Below, one piece after another: positions 1 to 11,256 of a DNA stretch of 64,000 nucleotides. The notes under the pieces are model-generated. The model had not been told where the DNA came from and did no database searches. It worked only from the letters and a program-made list of their open reading frames with translations. Positions within the stretch are counted from its first letter, which is position 1; every line of letters begins with the position of its first letter. The translations under genes and the position numbers were made by a program. This stretch comes from Limnephilus marmoratus (Eukaryota > Arthropoda > Insecta > Trichoptera > Limnephilidae). Where the stretch lies: NCBI GenBank assembly GCA_917880885.1, contig OU862923.1:20124770-20188769 (forward strand). Reading direction: 5' to 3'.

Positions 1-1089
1 ATACAAAATACTTTCAAGTCGTGTATTTGAAATACAAAATACAAAATACAGTATTTTAACCATTTTTTTCTTTCAAATACAAAATACAAATTACAAAATA
101 CATTTGGTTTTGGTAGAACCTTTGGTTGCAATAAATTGTCGTAAATGCCCTTATCTAAGGGTGCGTTTCCATAATAGCAATGTTGAGCAGAGTGAAACAG
201 AGACGTGCAAAAATTGACCAATCATATTGTTCAAAAGACACATCTCATATCCGCTTCACTTGTAAAATTTGTGGTAAAGGACTCAGGTGTTAGATAATAT
301 AATAATAATATATTATTATTATAACACAACATTTGTATAGCGCAGTTTTGTGTTATTTCTAGTGACCGACCGAAGGTTCGGTTTCGGTTTCGGCAAGGTT
401 CGGTAAAAAATCTAGTTTCGGCATCAGTTTCGGTTTCGGCAGAAAATCTGCCGAACCTTCGGCCGCACCGAAACTCTAAAATAAGCCGAATTTCAGTAAA
501 CAATAGATTTTTAAAATGGCTAAAAAAGTTTCGGTTTCGGTTTCGGCCGAAACTGAGACAGATATCGAATACTCGGTTTCGTTTTCGGTAGAAAATCTTG
601 TTTCGGTCGGACACTAGTTATTTCACTTCAAGTGCGCTCTACTGTAATTAACTTAAAAATAATCTAGTATTCAGTCAAATTATTCCTATAGTGCTTGATC
701 TAATACTATGACACAAAAAAGTACAATACAAAGCAATTACAAGCATTATATAATATGATACAAAAATGTACAATAACAGTGCTGTTATAGCACAGGACGT
801 GTTGCCAACTCTAAATATTAACATACATAACATATAGCTCTGGATTCTAGCGTTTTTAGTCTACGTACTATCTATGTCAGTTTATTAAGATCGCTAAATG
901 TATTTGAAAATGTATTTTGAAGCCATAAGTATTTGAAATACAAATTACAAAATACCTCTGCCCCAGGTAATTGAAATACCAATTACAAAATACATTTTTA
1001 GGAAGTAATTGAAATACAAATACAAAATACGTATTTGTATTTCAAATACGTATTTCAATTACATGTATTTCAAATACTGCCCAGCCCTG
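1..1089. mobile_element. hAT-like repeat, right end in window (interrupted)
   Basis: AT-rich DNA built at both margins from variants of TATTTGAAATACAAAATAC (1-105 and 890-1085). It ends at 1089 in GCCCAGCCCTG, the reverse complement of CAGGGCTGGGC, a typical hAT-type terminus. The left end lies outside the window, so its target duplication cannot be checked. A separate hAT MITE (360-616) is inserted inside. The interior between the repeats shows no coding potential. Family assignment rests on the terminus alone. Confidence 0.55.
360..616. mobile_element. Short hAT MITE with perfect 8-bp TSD
   Basis: A 257-bp element dense in TTTCGG motifs. Its ends are inverted copies of TAGTGWCCGACCGAA. It is flanked on both sides by GTTATTTC (352-359 and 617-624), a perfect 8-bp duplication, which is the hAT signature. 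The intact duplication suggests a fairly recent insertion. A long minus-strand open frame over this interval is only the arginine/asparagine-rich translation of the repeat. Confidence 0.85.
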
Positions 1090-1090
1090 A

Positions 1091-1586
1091 TTATACCACA
1101 CCCATTTCAAATAATGTAATCATGCAGTAAAATAAATCAATACATTATCTAGCAAAGTTATGTATTAGAATTTTAATTTTAGTTTCAATAAAATCATTAA
1201 AAAATATGTACGTACATGTGTTTCTTGACGAAAATTGGTCCATTTGTGTATTTATTTGCGCACTTACAAACTAATATATTTCAGATTTTTTTAACATTCT
1301 TATTAAATTTAGACATTATTGAAAAATGATAAATACTTATAATCAAAAAATAACTACAAAAAGTACACTATTTTAATAGTTTTATCATCACGCCTTTCAG
1401 CATTTTTGGATGAAGGTATAAATTAAAGATAATTTGGATTGAAATAAATTCGATATTGAGTTATAATTTAAAAAAGCTGGTACGGAGAATAATTAATCTT
1501 TCTCATTGTAACCGCCCTGCACGATCGGAAGAACAACTTTCGACGAAATGTGGATTTTCGTCCGCTGGCTGGTTAAACGCTCTTAA
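1091..1586 (+). repeat. Dispersed ~500-bp repeat R1, copy 1
   Basis: The same sequence recurs at 19600-19935 (plus), 27285-27720 (minus) and 38463-38961 (minus). All copies share the segment with ATCACGCCTTTCAGCATTTT and a last 100 bp that ends in GGCTGGTTAAACGCTCTTAAG or a close variant (here 1567-1586 with slight differences between copies). No open frame and no pol III boxes are visible. The preceding hAT-like element appears inserted in its left end, since ATTATACC continues R1 as seen in the 38-kb copy. Class unknown. Confidence 0.75.
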
Positions 1587-1589
1587 GTG

Positions 1590-2550
1590 TTGCTGACCAT
1601 TTTATAAATCTGATAGGAACTGGTTCCAAAAATAGCCGGTTCCTTGGACAGCTAGTCACCGGGACAAAGTAACAGCGGCAGGCAATGACGTCATATGTAA
1701 TGTATAGACGCGTGGTGTTATTATTCACAATCTCCAGTTACAATAATAATCATATTATATGATGTACTGTATGGAAAATCGACCATCCACAACACGGGCA
1801 TCTGCCTAGCATGGTGGTTGAAAAATCCTCAACCCATATAACAAACGATTCAATGAATATGAAAAACAATATTCATCAATCTCTCCATACCCGGAGAGAT
1901 TCACGAAATTACAAATCCAATAGTACTTACCCCTTCTATCCGACGCGACGTTCCTCACGCTAGCTGTTAAGGCAAGTGGCACAATCTTTTAGGATTATTG
2001 GCTACTTGCTTGAATTCGGTTCTATTACAAGAGTAGCTTTTTAACAAACTACGAAGATGGTGTTGCTTAAGGCGCGGCGTCAGAGATGTATTCGAAGTCG
2101 TGTTTTAAATTTCAACCGTACAGTCGCTAGCCTAATAATGAGTGTTTTAAAATAATGTTCGAAAGGTGGCCTCTTCGGCCAAAAGGCTGCAAGAATGTAA
2201 GCGACAAAATGGAGGCCACCTTTCGGACACTATTTAAAAAATTGAACGTTTGTTCACTTACACAATATTTACATTCGTATAAATTATGTTTTCATCATTA
2301 AATTTTACAAAAGATATCGTTTCATTGGCTTACCTATTATTTCTTCCCTTATTAGTACTAATACTGAAAGTTCCTGTAAGAACTAGCACTGACGAAATCT
2401 TCAACAATCTTAACATCATGTCAATTTATTTATTTATTTATTGTTAGTTTCAATAGCAAGGTTTGTACATGTATGTATAATTAAACAACTATATTCTAAA
2501 ACTATACTCATTTACATTCATAAGTACAAAACCCAAGAAATAACAACTAA
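1590..2550. other. Unassigned AT-rich DNA with one short foldback
   Basis: No exon or recognised transposon except an imperfect inverted repeat at 2145-2236. Its arms include CGAAAGGTGGCCTC (2160-2173) and its reverse complement (2212-2225), around a 38-bp loop. The outer 15-20 bp of the arms also pair imperfectly. It could be a very short MITE or a structured RNA; no flanking duplication is evident. Confidence 0.4.
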
Positions 2551-2559
2551 TACGTAGGT

Positions 2560-2790
2560 ACATTAGAAACACTAGATCTCATGGTCAAAAACTTATCCAA
2601 CAAGTAACTACTAACACAACATTTGGGCAAAAAAGCTTCTTATATTATGGCATTAAACTCTACAATAAAATACCACTCTCACTCAAAAACCTCGACATTA
2701 TAACATTTAATTTTCAAATAAAAAGCTGGATACTAAATATAGGGAGATCAGAAATAGAAAATATGCTGATATCAAATACAGACTAAAACC
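2560..2790 (+). pseudogene. LINE reverse-transcriptase C-terminal fragment
   Basis: The plus frame from about 2566 to the stop at 2785 translates to the conserved tail of jockey/CR1-type LINE polyproteins. It has a TRSHGQK-like start, then FGQKSFLYYGIKLYNKIP, then a basic helix of the type that follows LYNKIP/LWNxLP in these elements. Only the C-terminal 70 or so residues remain, so it is a dead fragment. It is followed by AT-rich sequence without a clear poly(A) tail. Confidence 0.6.
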
Positions 2791-2914
2791 AAATCTAGTG
2801 AACTGAGTTATAAAAAAACTGCTGTCTTATTTACTTTATGATTATTTAAAAAAAATACTAAATGATATATATTATGTCTAATTCATATTAATTTCTTATA
2901 ATTAAATTATAATA

Positions 2915-3832
2915 TCGACGGGTTCCGGACTAATTGTATTAAGCGACACTCTGGGCGATATAGACTTTTATATATATTTGGAATCAGCGAATTTTTCTGC
3001 GTCGTTTGAGCTGTGTTTGGTGACAATCGGAGCACTTTTTTGTCGCTTAATACAACCACATTTTTGGGCCCATTTTGGACTGCAATGTATGAAGCGACAC
3101 AAAATATTGACACATTTAGGAACTGTGCACTTAAGCTCACTACCAAATACCAGACAATCGTTTAAACTTTTTTTCCTGGAGCAACAATTTACAGGCAACG
3201 TACGTTAAAGCATTTAGCCTGACCTTATAAATATATAAAAATGTCGCTTCATACAATTAGCCTCTTTATTAAATTCTTATCCAGTGTCGCTTAATACAAT
3301 TAGCGTTACCTTATAAATATACAAGAATTTATTAAAAAAATATCAGTCGCATAAACTAATTAGCCATACATTAATAAGTTTAAGATATGGTATTTAAATC
3401 AATTAGCTTAAGTTTGAAATATGACCAATTTTTTGATTAAAGCACTTAGCTTAGAGCCATTATTTGCATGCCTAGGCGGTTAAGTCATTTAGCTTGGAAC
3501 AAGAAATAATAAACCTAGGCGGTTTAGTCATTTAGCCTAGAATAAGAAACAATAATCATAGGCGGTTAAGTCATTTAGCCTGGAACAAAAAAAAGTAAAA
3601 TAAAGGTCATTTTGTATTAAGCGACATTTATCTTCGTTAAAAATAGGAATATTAGAAAAAAAAAGAATCCGAATATGGGGAATATGTTATAAAAACAGTA
3701 ATATCCTTATTTTCAAAAAAATAATGCGATTTGCTAAAGTTATATTTTTTTTTCTAAAAATCGAAACTTTAAACTGCTCTTGTGTAAAGTTTAAAAAATG
3801 TCGGTTAATACAAATAGCCCGGAACCCGTCGA
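2915..3832. mobile_element. TA-target DNA transposon with internal 42-bp array
   Basis: A 918-bp element whose ends are inverted copies of TCGACGGGTTCCGGRCTA, continuing to about 37 bp with four mismatches. It is flanked by TA on both sides (2913-2914 and 3833-3834), as for Tc1/mariner-like and some other superfamilies. No transposase is visible. Between 3200 and 3585 it holds about nine diverged units, 42 bp apart on average, each carrying a TTAAxxxATTTAGCC-like core related to the reverse complement of the terminal motif. Open frames here are low-quality shadows. Confidence 0.8.
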
Positions 3833-3834
3833 TA

Positions 3835-5380
3835 TGTAAAAGAAATCCTCAACATGGGAAGATCCCAGTGAGGGTATCATTATCCCTACTGTTACTAAGA
3901 AATTAAGACAATATTATTATTATTATTATGTGAAAGAGGGAGAACATATCACAACTATAAACGTTGTGCTTTGTGGGATATTTAATTCTTTTGTGCTAAG
4001 GGCCACTTAATATCTTTATCCAGGCCTAGCTGAAAGTATCTTCTAAATATCCTCTATCCTGGAAGAAATCGCATGTAAAGATATTATGGTTAATCTTTTT
4101 ATTTGTATGTAGATTATCATAGTACCTATGGTAGATACTTGGATATCTCCCTGGGAAAATATCACCATTCCGATTTTAAAAGTTTTCTGTAATGGCTTTA
4201 GCCGTGTTTAGTGACCTGTTTTGGATAACCAAGGTCTTCTCAGTCTTCATCTTCCATTCCCCACTCCTTTCTGAAAAAATATTGAAACAATGAGAACAAG
4301 CAGTCCGCAGAAATCATTAAAGCATGAAATAAATTTAAAAAAAAATCGCTTCGGCATTCAGGTAAAGGTTCGTACCTTGTACGCGTGGTACAAGGTACGA
4401 ACGCCCTGTTTTATTAATCTTAAGAATGAATTACTAAGCGAAGTTAATTAATTAACAGTAAATAAGGTTCTGTTTTACACGGCGCTATTAATTTATAAAT
4501 AAAGCAACCTGGGGCCTTCTGACGAATTACTTGTTTACCCTTCATCTTTGCTTTGTTCATTGCTATTTATTCCTTGTGGAATTTCATTTGGGGCTCTAAA
4601 TTCCTTTTTGAATAAGCATTTAATCATAAAAAAACAGTTGGGGCCATGTAGGAACGTTCTCTCCTTTAATTCTGATTTCCCTCACTTCGTGTTTGGGTTT
4701 AAACAATGTCGTTTCAAAAAGTATTTGGGATGAAAAGAGGAAAATAGACTTTACGAACGGATTTATCACTATGCGAAAAAGTCTGGAAAACGTTTTCCAA
4801 TCTAATATAATTCTACGATAGATTTACTATTTCCCCCTTCGTTTCACATCTCGTTTTTACTATATGATTTAGAAAACGTTTAAGGTTTTGTAGTTTAAAA
4901 GAAAATAAGTTAGCCCTCCTAAAATGTATCAAGAAATACATCTTAAAATAAAGTTACCCTTTTCACTGAAAACAGTTCAGAGGAAAAGAGAATAGTTTTC
5001 TGGGTTCAATTGCGAATATATTCGTTTTAGGTAGCGCCCTTGAGGTGATTTTTCACGAAAACGGCGCTATATAAATTAGCCAATTATTATTAGGTACGAT
5101 CTCTACGTAACTATGAACCCAGAAACAAATATTTTTTATTGAAATTGTTTCGTTTTTAAACATTGAGATTAAAATCATTTTCTTTCAAGGTTATTATTTA
5201 TGAAAAAATATCCAATCACATCAAAGACTTTAAATTAGTTGTCATTTTTAAGTTGTGAAATAAAGGCATTTTTCATGCCTTTGCACCAAGACTCTAAAAA
5301 CAATTAATCTTTATAGTTTTTTTCAAACATGTCTAGCACGTCTTTGTCTAAATCATTCCCTAGATTTTTTATGTTTTCTC
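3835..5380. other. Unassigned DNA with SINE relic and a perfect hairpin
   Basis: At 4188-4230 there is a relic of the SINE-A body (AATGGCTTTAGCCGTGTTTA). At 4368-4382/4388-4402 there is a perfect 15-bp inverted repeat (GTTCGTACCTTGTAC) around a 5-base loop. The rest is AT-rich with no supported gene. Confidence 0.4.
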
Positions 5381-5385
5381 CACAC

Positions 5386-5990
5386 AGGAGACCACGAAGA
5401 AAAAAATCCTTAGGGCCCATGTCATCTCTGGAAATGCTGTGTGGGTTGTCTTTTTAGCGAAAGGAAGGAAGTTCTGGGGAGGAAAAGTATGAGGGGCTGG
5501 GTGATTGCAGATCGCTAACGAATAAGTAACAGTTCACAATGACTGAGTGTTCTTAATATTTTCAATGTCAACTGTTGTTTCTACGTTAGCGATCTGCAGT
5601 TGTCCTAGAGAACGATGAGAAGTTATCGAAAGTTATCCTATCAATCCTTATCGATCGCCCATGCTAGGAGCCCCGGTAGGGATCTGAGGGTCAATGTGTC
5701 CAGGAGTGACGGAGGTATGAATCCAACCATTACATTCACAAGGCGATGGGTCGAGAGAGCCCGGCTGGAGAGGTCAAAAGGTCTCCCAATCCAACTAAAC
5801 CAGTCTCTTCCGGTCCGGACCGTCACGCAGTTGGTGGGCAAACGCATCCGCCGCCAAGATCCAGATAAACCTCACCCCGTGAACCGGTCACTCCTGCCAA
5901 GTCGCCAAACGTAGCGAACCACGTGGTGACCTATGGCAGCGGTTTTGGTCATCCAATAAATGATTTCCGGGGCAGCCGGTACCCATACCC
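5386..5990 (-). mobile_element. SINE-B copy 1, interrupted by a small insertion
   Basis: Belongs to a family also seen at 9960-10265, 23150-23450, 52430-52745, 59835-60205 and 63795-64000. Shared landmarks are TGTCATCTCTGGAAATGCTG-type sequence near the tail, a GTCCAGGAGTGACGGA block, AAGGCGATGGGTCGAGAG, and CCAATAAATGATTTCCGGGG near the head. Compared with the other copies, 5502-5672 is extra DNA. That insert contains a 93-bp unit with perfect 15-bp inverted ends (5506-5520 and 5584-5598). No pol III boxes were recognised in the head. The tail matches a LINE 3' end (see 47330-47880). Confidence 0.7.
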
Positions 5991-6178
5991 GTCTCTCAAA
6001 TTGAAATGACACGAACATACTATTATATTATATATTTCAGAGAGTCAAATCATTGTTATCGATCCGTGTAATTATTTCTAAAACATTGTTTACTTTTTAC
6101 AATTCATTTTAGATAATACAATTCATTTTAGATAAACACAAAATTCATAAGTGGATAATCAACAAAGGTATTGCATAC

Positions 6179-6975
6179 TAGTGATGTAACGAATGTCATT
6201 TTTTGAGCATTCGCGAATGCGAATGCGAATGCGAATATTGAGTTTTTTTTTAAATTTGACGCCAATTATGTATGGCTTAGTGGCTCATGTTTGCATCTTG
6301 TTCCGAAAATTTCCGATTTGAACCAAAAAAAGCCGATCGGTTGTTTTATTTCATTTGTCGTCTGCTCGTAAACAAAAACAAGATAATTTTAAGGTTATAG
6401 TGTGATTGATTAGTGATTTACATGATTAAATCAAATTCTAGTGAAATTCGGACTTATTTTACACTTTGCGACGCAGAACGAGCTAAATGCTAGCTGTGTA
6501 ACAGGGAATATCCTAGAAAAGAAAGAAGTACAACGGCTGTGAGAAATCATTTGAAGGCAATGCATATAACAAAGTTTTCCGAATTAGAAAAGTGTGAAAA
6601 ATGAAAACAGGATGCATCATCTTCCCATCTAAGTACCAAATCCGATATGAAACAGATATCGCTTCAAAAATGTGTCGATAAAACGAAACAGTGGGATAAT
6701 AAATCTATGAAGTGACCGGTGATAATTCAATACCTAAGTGATAATTCAATACCTCAATATTCGGTGATAATTCAATACTTAAGTGAAATGGTTGCCTTGG
6801 AAGACTTTCCATTTAGTTTCGTGGAAAGTGTTTTCAAAGTGACTTCAAGTCTCGTCTCTTTTTTCTGATGTTCATATTCGCAAAACATTCTCTCGAACTT
6901 TGCGAATGCGAATATGCAAAAATATGCGAATATTCGCGAATGCGAATGCGAATGCGAATATTCGTTACATCACTA
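6179..6975 (+). mobile_element. Internally deleted hAT transposon with BED-finger relic
   Basis: A 797-bp element with inverted ends TAGTGATGTAACGAAT / ATATTCGTTACATCACTA. It has a perfect 8-bp target duplication TTGCATAC (6171-6178 and 6976-6983). Subterminal DNA is an array of GCGAATGCGAAT. The plus-strand interior (about 6429-6600) translates to a BED zinc finger: Lys-Cys, a stop, Leu-Cys, then NREYPRKERSTTAVRNHLKA followed by M-H. A few hundred bases on, at 6785-6840, comes MVALEDFPFSFVESVF, the motif that follows the BED region in hAT transposases. At least one in-frame stop and the loss of the catalytic core make it non-autonomous. A triplicated GATAATTCAATACYT lies at 6721-6777. Confidence 0.85.
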
Positions 6976-6983
6976 TTGCATAC

Positions 6984-8290
6984 TGCGGGCAGATAACTTG
7001 AACAATACAAAAATACACTCAACGCCTGTATTTGTTCTCGTATCCTCACAATTATTTTTGTGTTTCTAATTGGTTTCTTTCATATTTTTTTCTATTTTTC
7101 CATTTTTCTTGTCTCTTTTCATTTTCATTACATTTATTGTTCTTTTATTCTATTTATCTCTTTAAATTAACATATTTTTATTTTTATCTTGTTTTTCTTC
7201 CAAGATTAAGATAACAAAATTAGTTTAAATTCCTACCACCTCGGAACAGGCTCAGCCTAGTGAGGCGGTATATACAAAAAAAAAGGTATTTTGTATTTTG
7301 ATATATTATTTAATATACTATATTGTAATATCTTGGTTAATAAATAATAAAAAAAATCTATATATATAATCTTGTACTGTTTGTTTCTAAAATAATAAAA
7401 AAATTAAATAAATGAAAAAGTTGCTCTTAATGTTAATTTAATTAAAGCATTGATAATTATTAAAAGTTATGTTAACCCCCAACTCCGCAAGAACATAAGC
7501 TGGATAATTTATAAATAAATTTATCAAAAACGGATGATAAAAGTCCCCTCGAAAAGCTGCTTCTCCAAATACTTCGTTAATTACTTTATAATACGAGAGC
7601 TACTTCGGGACTTCTTCGTTATTAAATTGAATTTAAATTCTCCGCATAGTTAAATTTCAAATAACGCCATTGTAAGCACGACATTTGCATAATAAAACTT
7701 TCTTCAAGTTTTGAATGGGTTTTTTTCGTAATAGTAAAAATAAAGCATAGAAAAAAATACGAAAACCTGATAATCTAAAACTTAGTAATTAATGTGAGGT
7801 AAATCTGTTTAATGGAACCGTGCGCTGATTAAAAAACTTTATTTTGTTTTTAATTACTTTTTAAGACTTTTCGGTTCAGTTTTAAGTATTTATTGCATTA
7901 TTTATCCTCTTACTTAGTTGCTAAGTTATTTTGTATAAAACCGACGGTGAACCCCACAAAAAATTTTAAGTCCTCCCGGACTGACGGTACTCATATAATT
8001 TTCCATTAAAAAAGTAGATTCGTTCAGTTTTTCAATTTTTCAATTTCAATTCGATCACTATTTAATCTTTATTCATCACCCGAAGATAGTCTAAGGCCCC
8101 CTCATAGTAATTTAACCCTTCCATTTCACTCAGATATTGTTAAAAGAACAACAAAAAATGCTTACATCTATTTGAGTTTCGATTTTGTTTCCTTGAATGA
8201 CGGATGAAGTGGAATCTCGGAAGTGGAAATTAATCCACTACCCGACATCCAATCGAGCTAAAACTCGTCAGGTCGACTCGCTGTCGCTGT
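6984..8290. other. AT-rich DNA with one LINE-tail-like repeat
   Basis: 7238-7355 holds a hairpin-like block (ACCACCTCGGAACAGGCTC ... CCTAGTGAGGCGGTA) followed by A-rich DNA. An inverted copy lies at 63130-63245, and a weaker cousin at 19480-19510. This is probably the 3' end of a retroelement. No gene is supported elsewhere here. Confidence 0.45.
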
Positions 8291-8299
8291 CGTGGCAAA

Positions 8300-8520
8300 C
8301 ACTCACGGACATTTCTATTTAAATCTATTTAAAAAGAAAGATAAACATTCCCGGGTTACGAATAACCCAACAATGTTTGAAAATCTCCTACTACCACCAC
8401 AGAAAGCCGAAAAATGTTGCTTGTGTTGTGATGGAGGACTTAGCCAGTCGGGGAATTGAACACGCGACGCCCAGGTGGGACCCAAGCGTTATGCCCATTC
8501 AACCACTGACCGGTCGACTG
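8300..8520 (-). mobile_element. tRNA-derived SINE relic
   Basis: On the minus strand, 8515 to 8440 reads like a tRNA head. An A-box-like GGTCAGTGGTTGAATGGGCA is followed about 40 bases later by a B-box-like GTGTTCAATTCCC. The region downstream is a non-tRNA body. There is no aminoacyl acceptor pairing, so I call a SINE rather than a tRNA gene. It abuts a short palindrome, 8508-8531, with 11-bp arms GACCGGTCGAC. Confidence 0.5.
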
Positions 8521-9955
8521 GTCGACCGGTCTGACTGACATGTTCGCATTTCTTTGAAATTGGATGACAATATGGCAGTTAATATACGAAATAAATTTCG
8601 GTCTTATCCAATTGTGATTTTGATCTGTTGTTAACGGTGTTGACTCCAGTGCCTGGGTAGGAAGGTTCAATCCTCAGACAAACGATTTTATAATTGAGTC
8701 CTATAATTTCAATACCCGCTATATCCGGTTTTTTGACAAAATGATCTGAGTATGACTTCTTGTTCACATTTTTGCGAGGAACAAGATTAACCTAAATTGA
8801 GTTTCAAAACCTCCCTTATCACGACCAAAAACCATGGTTAAACTGCGAGTGAGAACCAAAACCCGCTATGTAATTCAAGAAGTTACTATCAAAACTGGTT
8901 GTATCGGAATTCAACCAATCACGAGCAGTTATTTTGCCAAGATGGTGGGTGTAGAAACACGCCCCTCAGGTCAGTTGAGTTTCAAAAGCTTCTATATTCC
9001 ATATAAATCACGAAGTGAGTATCAAAATCCGCTATTTCCATTTTTTTAATCCAAAATACTTAAATATTTCTAGACAAACATTGAAAAATGAACACTTTTC
9101 GAATGTATATTACTCCAATTCATTATATAATTTAAAAAATTCATTTTATTTATTTACGCTAGAGATGTGACAGTGAAAGTTGATATAGCGGATATAGAAA
9201 TTGAACGACTCAATTTTAAAAGTCATTTTAAAAGTTCACAGCAGTTTAAGAGCCAATCCCTGGGAAAGAAGGTTCAAAACTCACACAAACCAAAAAAAAT
9301 CTTTGAAATTGAGACTAGCTGGCCTAAGAGATGATGCAATTAGATAGAAAGTCTAGATGTATTATAGTAAAAGACTTTGTTTTTTAGGGTTGATTTTTTA
9401 TGCCTACCATTTTAACCGTACAACATCTATTTCACTCAGCAGTCAATCTTTAAGTAAAGCAAAAAGGTTAAAAAAGATTGTACAAAATCCAGTGTAACTC
9501 AATTACGTATTGTTGCTGCCATTTCGATTACCGAATACTTTTTCTAGAATTACCTTTATTGTAGAGTATGTGATGTAAAAAGTAATTTAGATGCTGCAAA
9601 AAACTCTCGTTTGGGGGTTGTGTATTATTCCCTTATTTTGTTGGAAATTTATTATCAGGCCACTCATTTACCCTTTCTACCCGTGTACATATTGATTGAC
9701 CAATGTTTATTAATATTCTGACCTTTTGTAAAGGTTAAGGTCAAAGAACAAAATTAGCGTACACCATTCTTCTTCAAAAAATAAAAAAAAATATTAGAAA
9801 GGTCAATAAAGATAAAAATACACGAAGACAAAGTTTTTAAACTTAATTACATAATCGAAATAGGTAGGTAAAACCAATAATATGGAGACGGAGTAGTTTT
9901 TAATTTTATTTTTTATATTAGCTCAACAATCTTAGGAGATGCAATGTGGAAGGTC
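8521..9955. other. Unassigned DNA with decayed repeats
   Basis: 8630-8735 and 9175-9310 share short blocks. CCTGGGWARGAAGGTTCAA is in direct orientation, and the CCCGCTATATCC neighbourhood is in inverted orientation. This suggests old SINE-like or foldback material. No gene is supported. Confidence 0.3.
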
Positions 9956-9959
9956 TCTT

Positions 9960-10265
9960 TAAGAAAAGGAAGAAGAAGAAGCTCCGGTAAGGAATAAGGA
10001 ACAAGGGATGGGTGGAATCTGGGTGTCCTGGAGTTACGGAAGTATGAATTCATCCCTTCAACTGCGGCGCAAGGCGATGGGTAGAGTCAAGCTGTAGAGG
10101 TCACCCTCTAACAGTCTCTCTCGATCCAGCCCGCCACGCAGTAGGTTGGCAAACACACACGACCTAGATAAGCCTCACCCCTTGAACCACTTAAGGAATC
10201 CTATGGCAGAGGTGTTGGTTATCCAATAAATGGTTCCCGGGGCGGCGGTGCCCAAATCCGCCACT
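9960..10265 (-). mobile_element. SINE-B copy 2
   Basis: Carries the SINE-B landmarks in the same order as 5386-5990: a GGAATCTGGGTGTCCTGGAG block, AAGGCGATGGGTAGAG, a CCCGCCACGCAG block and CCAATAAATGGTTCCCGGGG. The LINE-like tail is largely decayed here. Confidence 0.65.
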
Positions 10266-10384
10266 AAAATTGTATAACAAATTGAGTGTAATGGCATATG
10301 CAGTAAAAAACGACAATTAAATTAATTTAATACTCTTGAATTAAGACTAAAATATTAAGGACTGAAAAGTGTAACAAATACATT

Positions 10385-10900
10385 CCCTTTTTAAACGACT
10401 TCAAAAAGGAGGAGGTTCTCAAATCGACTGTATTTTTTTAATTTTTTTTTTTATGTTTGTTACCTCAGAACTTTTGACTGGGTGAACCAATATTGATGAT
10501 TCTTTTTTATTTGAAAGCTGGTGCTTCCCGTGTGGTCCATTTTAATTTGGTCCAGTTCCGACAATGGCATCCATGAGAAAACCATATAAGTCTTAAATTT
10601 GCAATAAGAATGTGCGCGACAAATGGATAAATAACTCAATATCACGCCAACCGATTTCGATGATTCTTTTTTTGTTGGAAAGGATGTACTTCAAGGATAA
10701 TTTGATGAGAGTTTGGTTAGGTTCTGATCATCGGATCCATAACAAATTAACGAAACTCGGCCGAATCTCTTAATTTGACCCTAACGTCGTTATGGTCAAA
10801 TTATCTCTGTCTCATATGAGCAGCACGTTTAGTAGGTTTACTCATATTAAGACAAATTAGTTAGTGTACTTCAGATTCACTAAAAATCAAAAAATTAAAA
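10385..10900. repeat. Interspersed repeat beginning AAACGACTTCAAAAA
   Basis: Starts with the same AACGACTTCAAAAA motif that forms the tips of the neighbouring hairpin. Inside, the block around GATGATTCTTTTTTATTTGAA (10495-10515) and a related block at 10660-10680 look like two diverged repeats. It resembles a repeat common in moth genomes (recalled, not searched). No coding. Confidence 0.45.
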
Positions 10901-10907
10901 AAAAATT

Positions 10908-11256
10908 TAACAAAACAAAAAAACGACTTCAAAAAATGCACTAAAAAGTAAAAAAATAATTTCGTATTCTTCTACAACTTCATAATCAACTTACTTTTTC
11001 TAATCATCAATATGTAGGTACGATTGTTATTTTTGGAGTCGGTGTCAGCAAGTCGCTTGTGCGACACAAGCACATCTCATCTATATCTATGTATGTAGTT
11101 ACAAACCTACCTTGACTGACACCGACTCCAAAAGTAACAATCGTACCAACATATTGATGATTAGAAAAAGTAAGTTGATTATGAAGTTGTAGAAGAATAC
11201 GAAATTATTTTTTTACTTTTTAGTGCATTTTTTGAAGTCGTTTTTTTGTTTTGTTA
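10908..11256. mobile_element. Large near-perfect hairpin (foldback element)
   Basis: Arms 10908-11048 and 11116-11256 are reverse complements over about 141 bp with only two or so mismatches (for example ATGTAGGTACG versus ATGTTGGTACG), around a 67-base loop. The arm tips carry AACGACTTCAAAAAA. The near identity of the arms implies recent formation or conversion. There is no coding content and no clear target duplication. Confidence 0.8.

Noticed and set aside
231..614. 127-codon minus frame rich in RNRNR
   Set aside because: It is the translation of hAT subterminal TTTCGG arrays.
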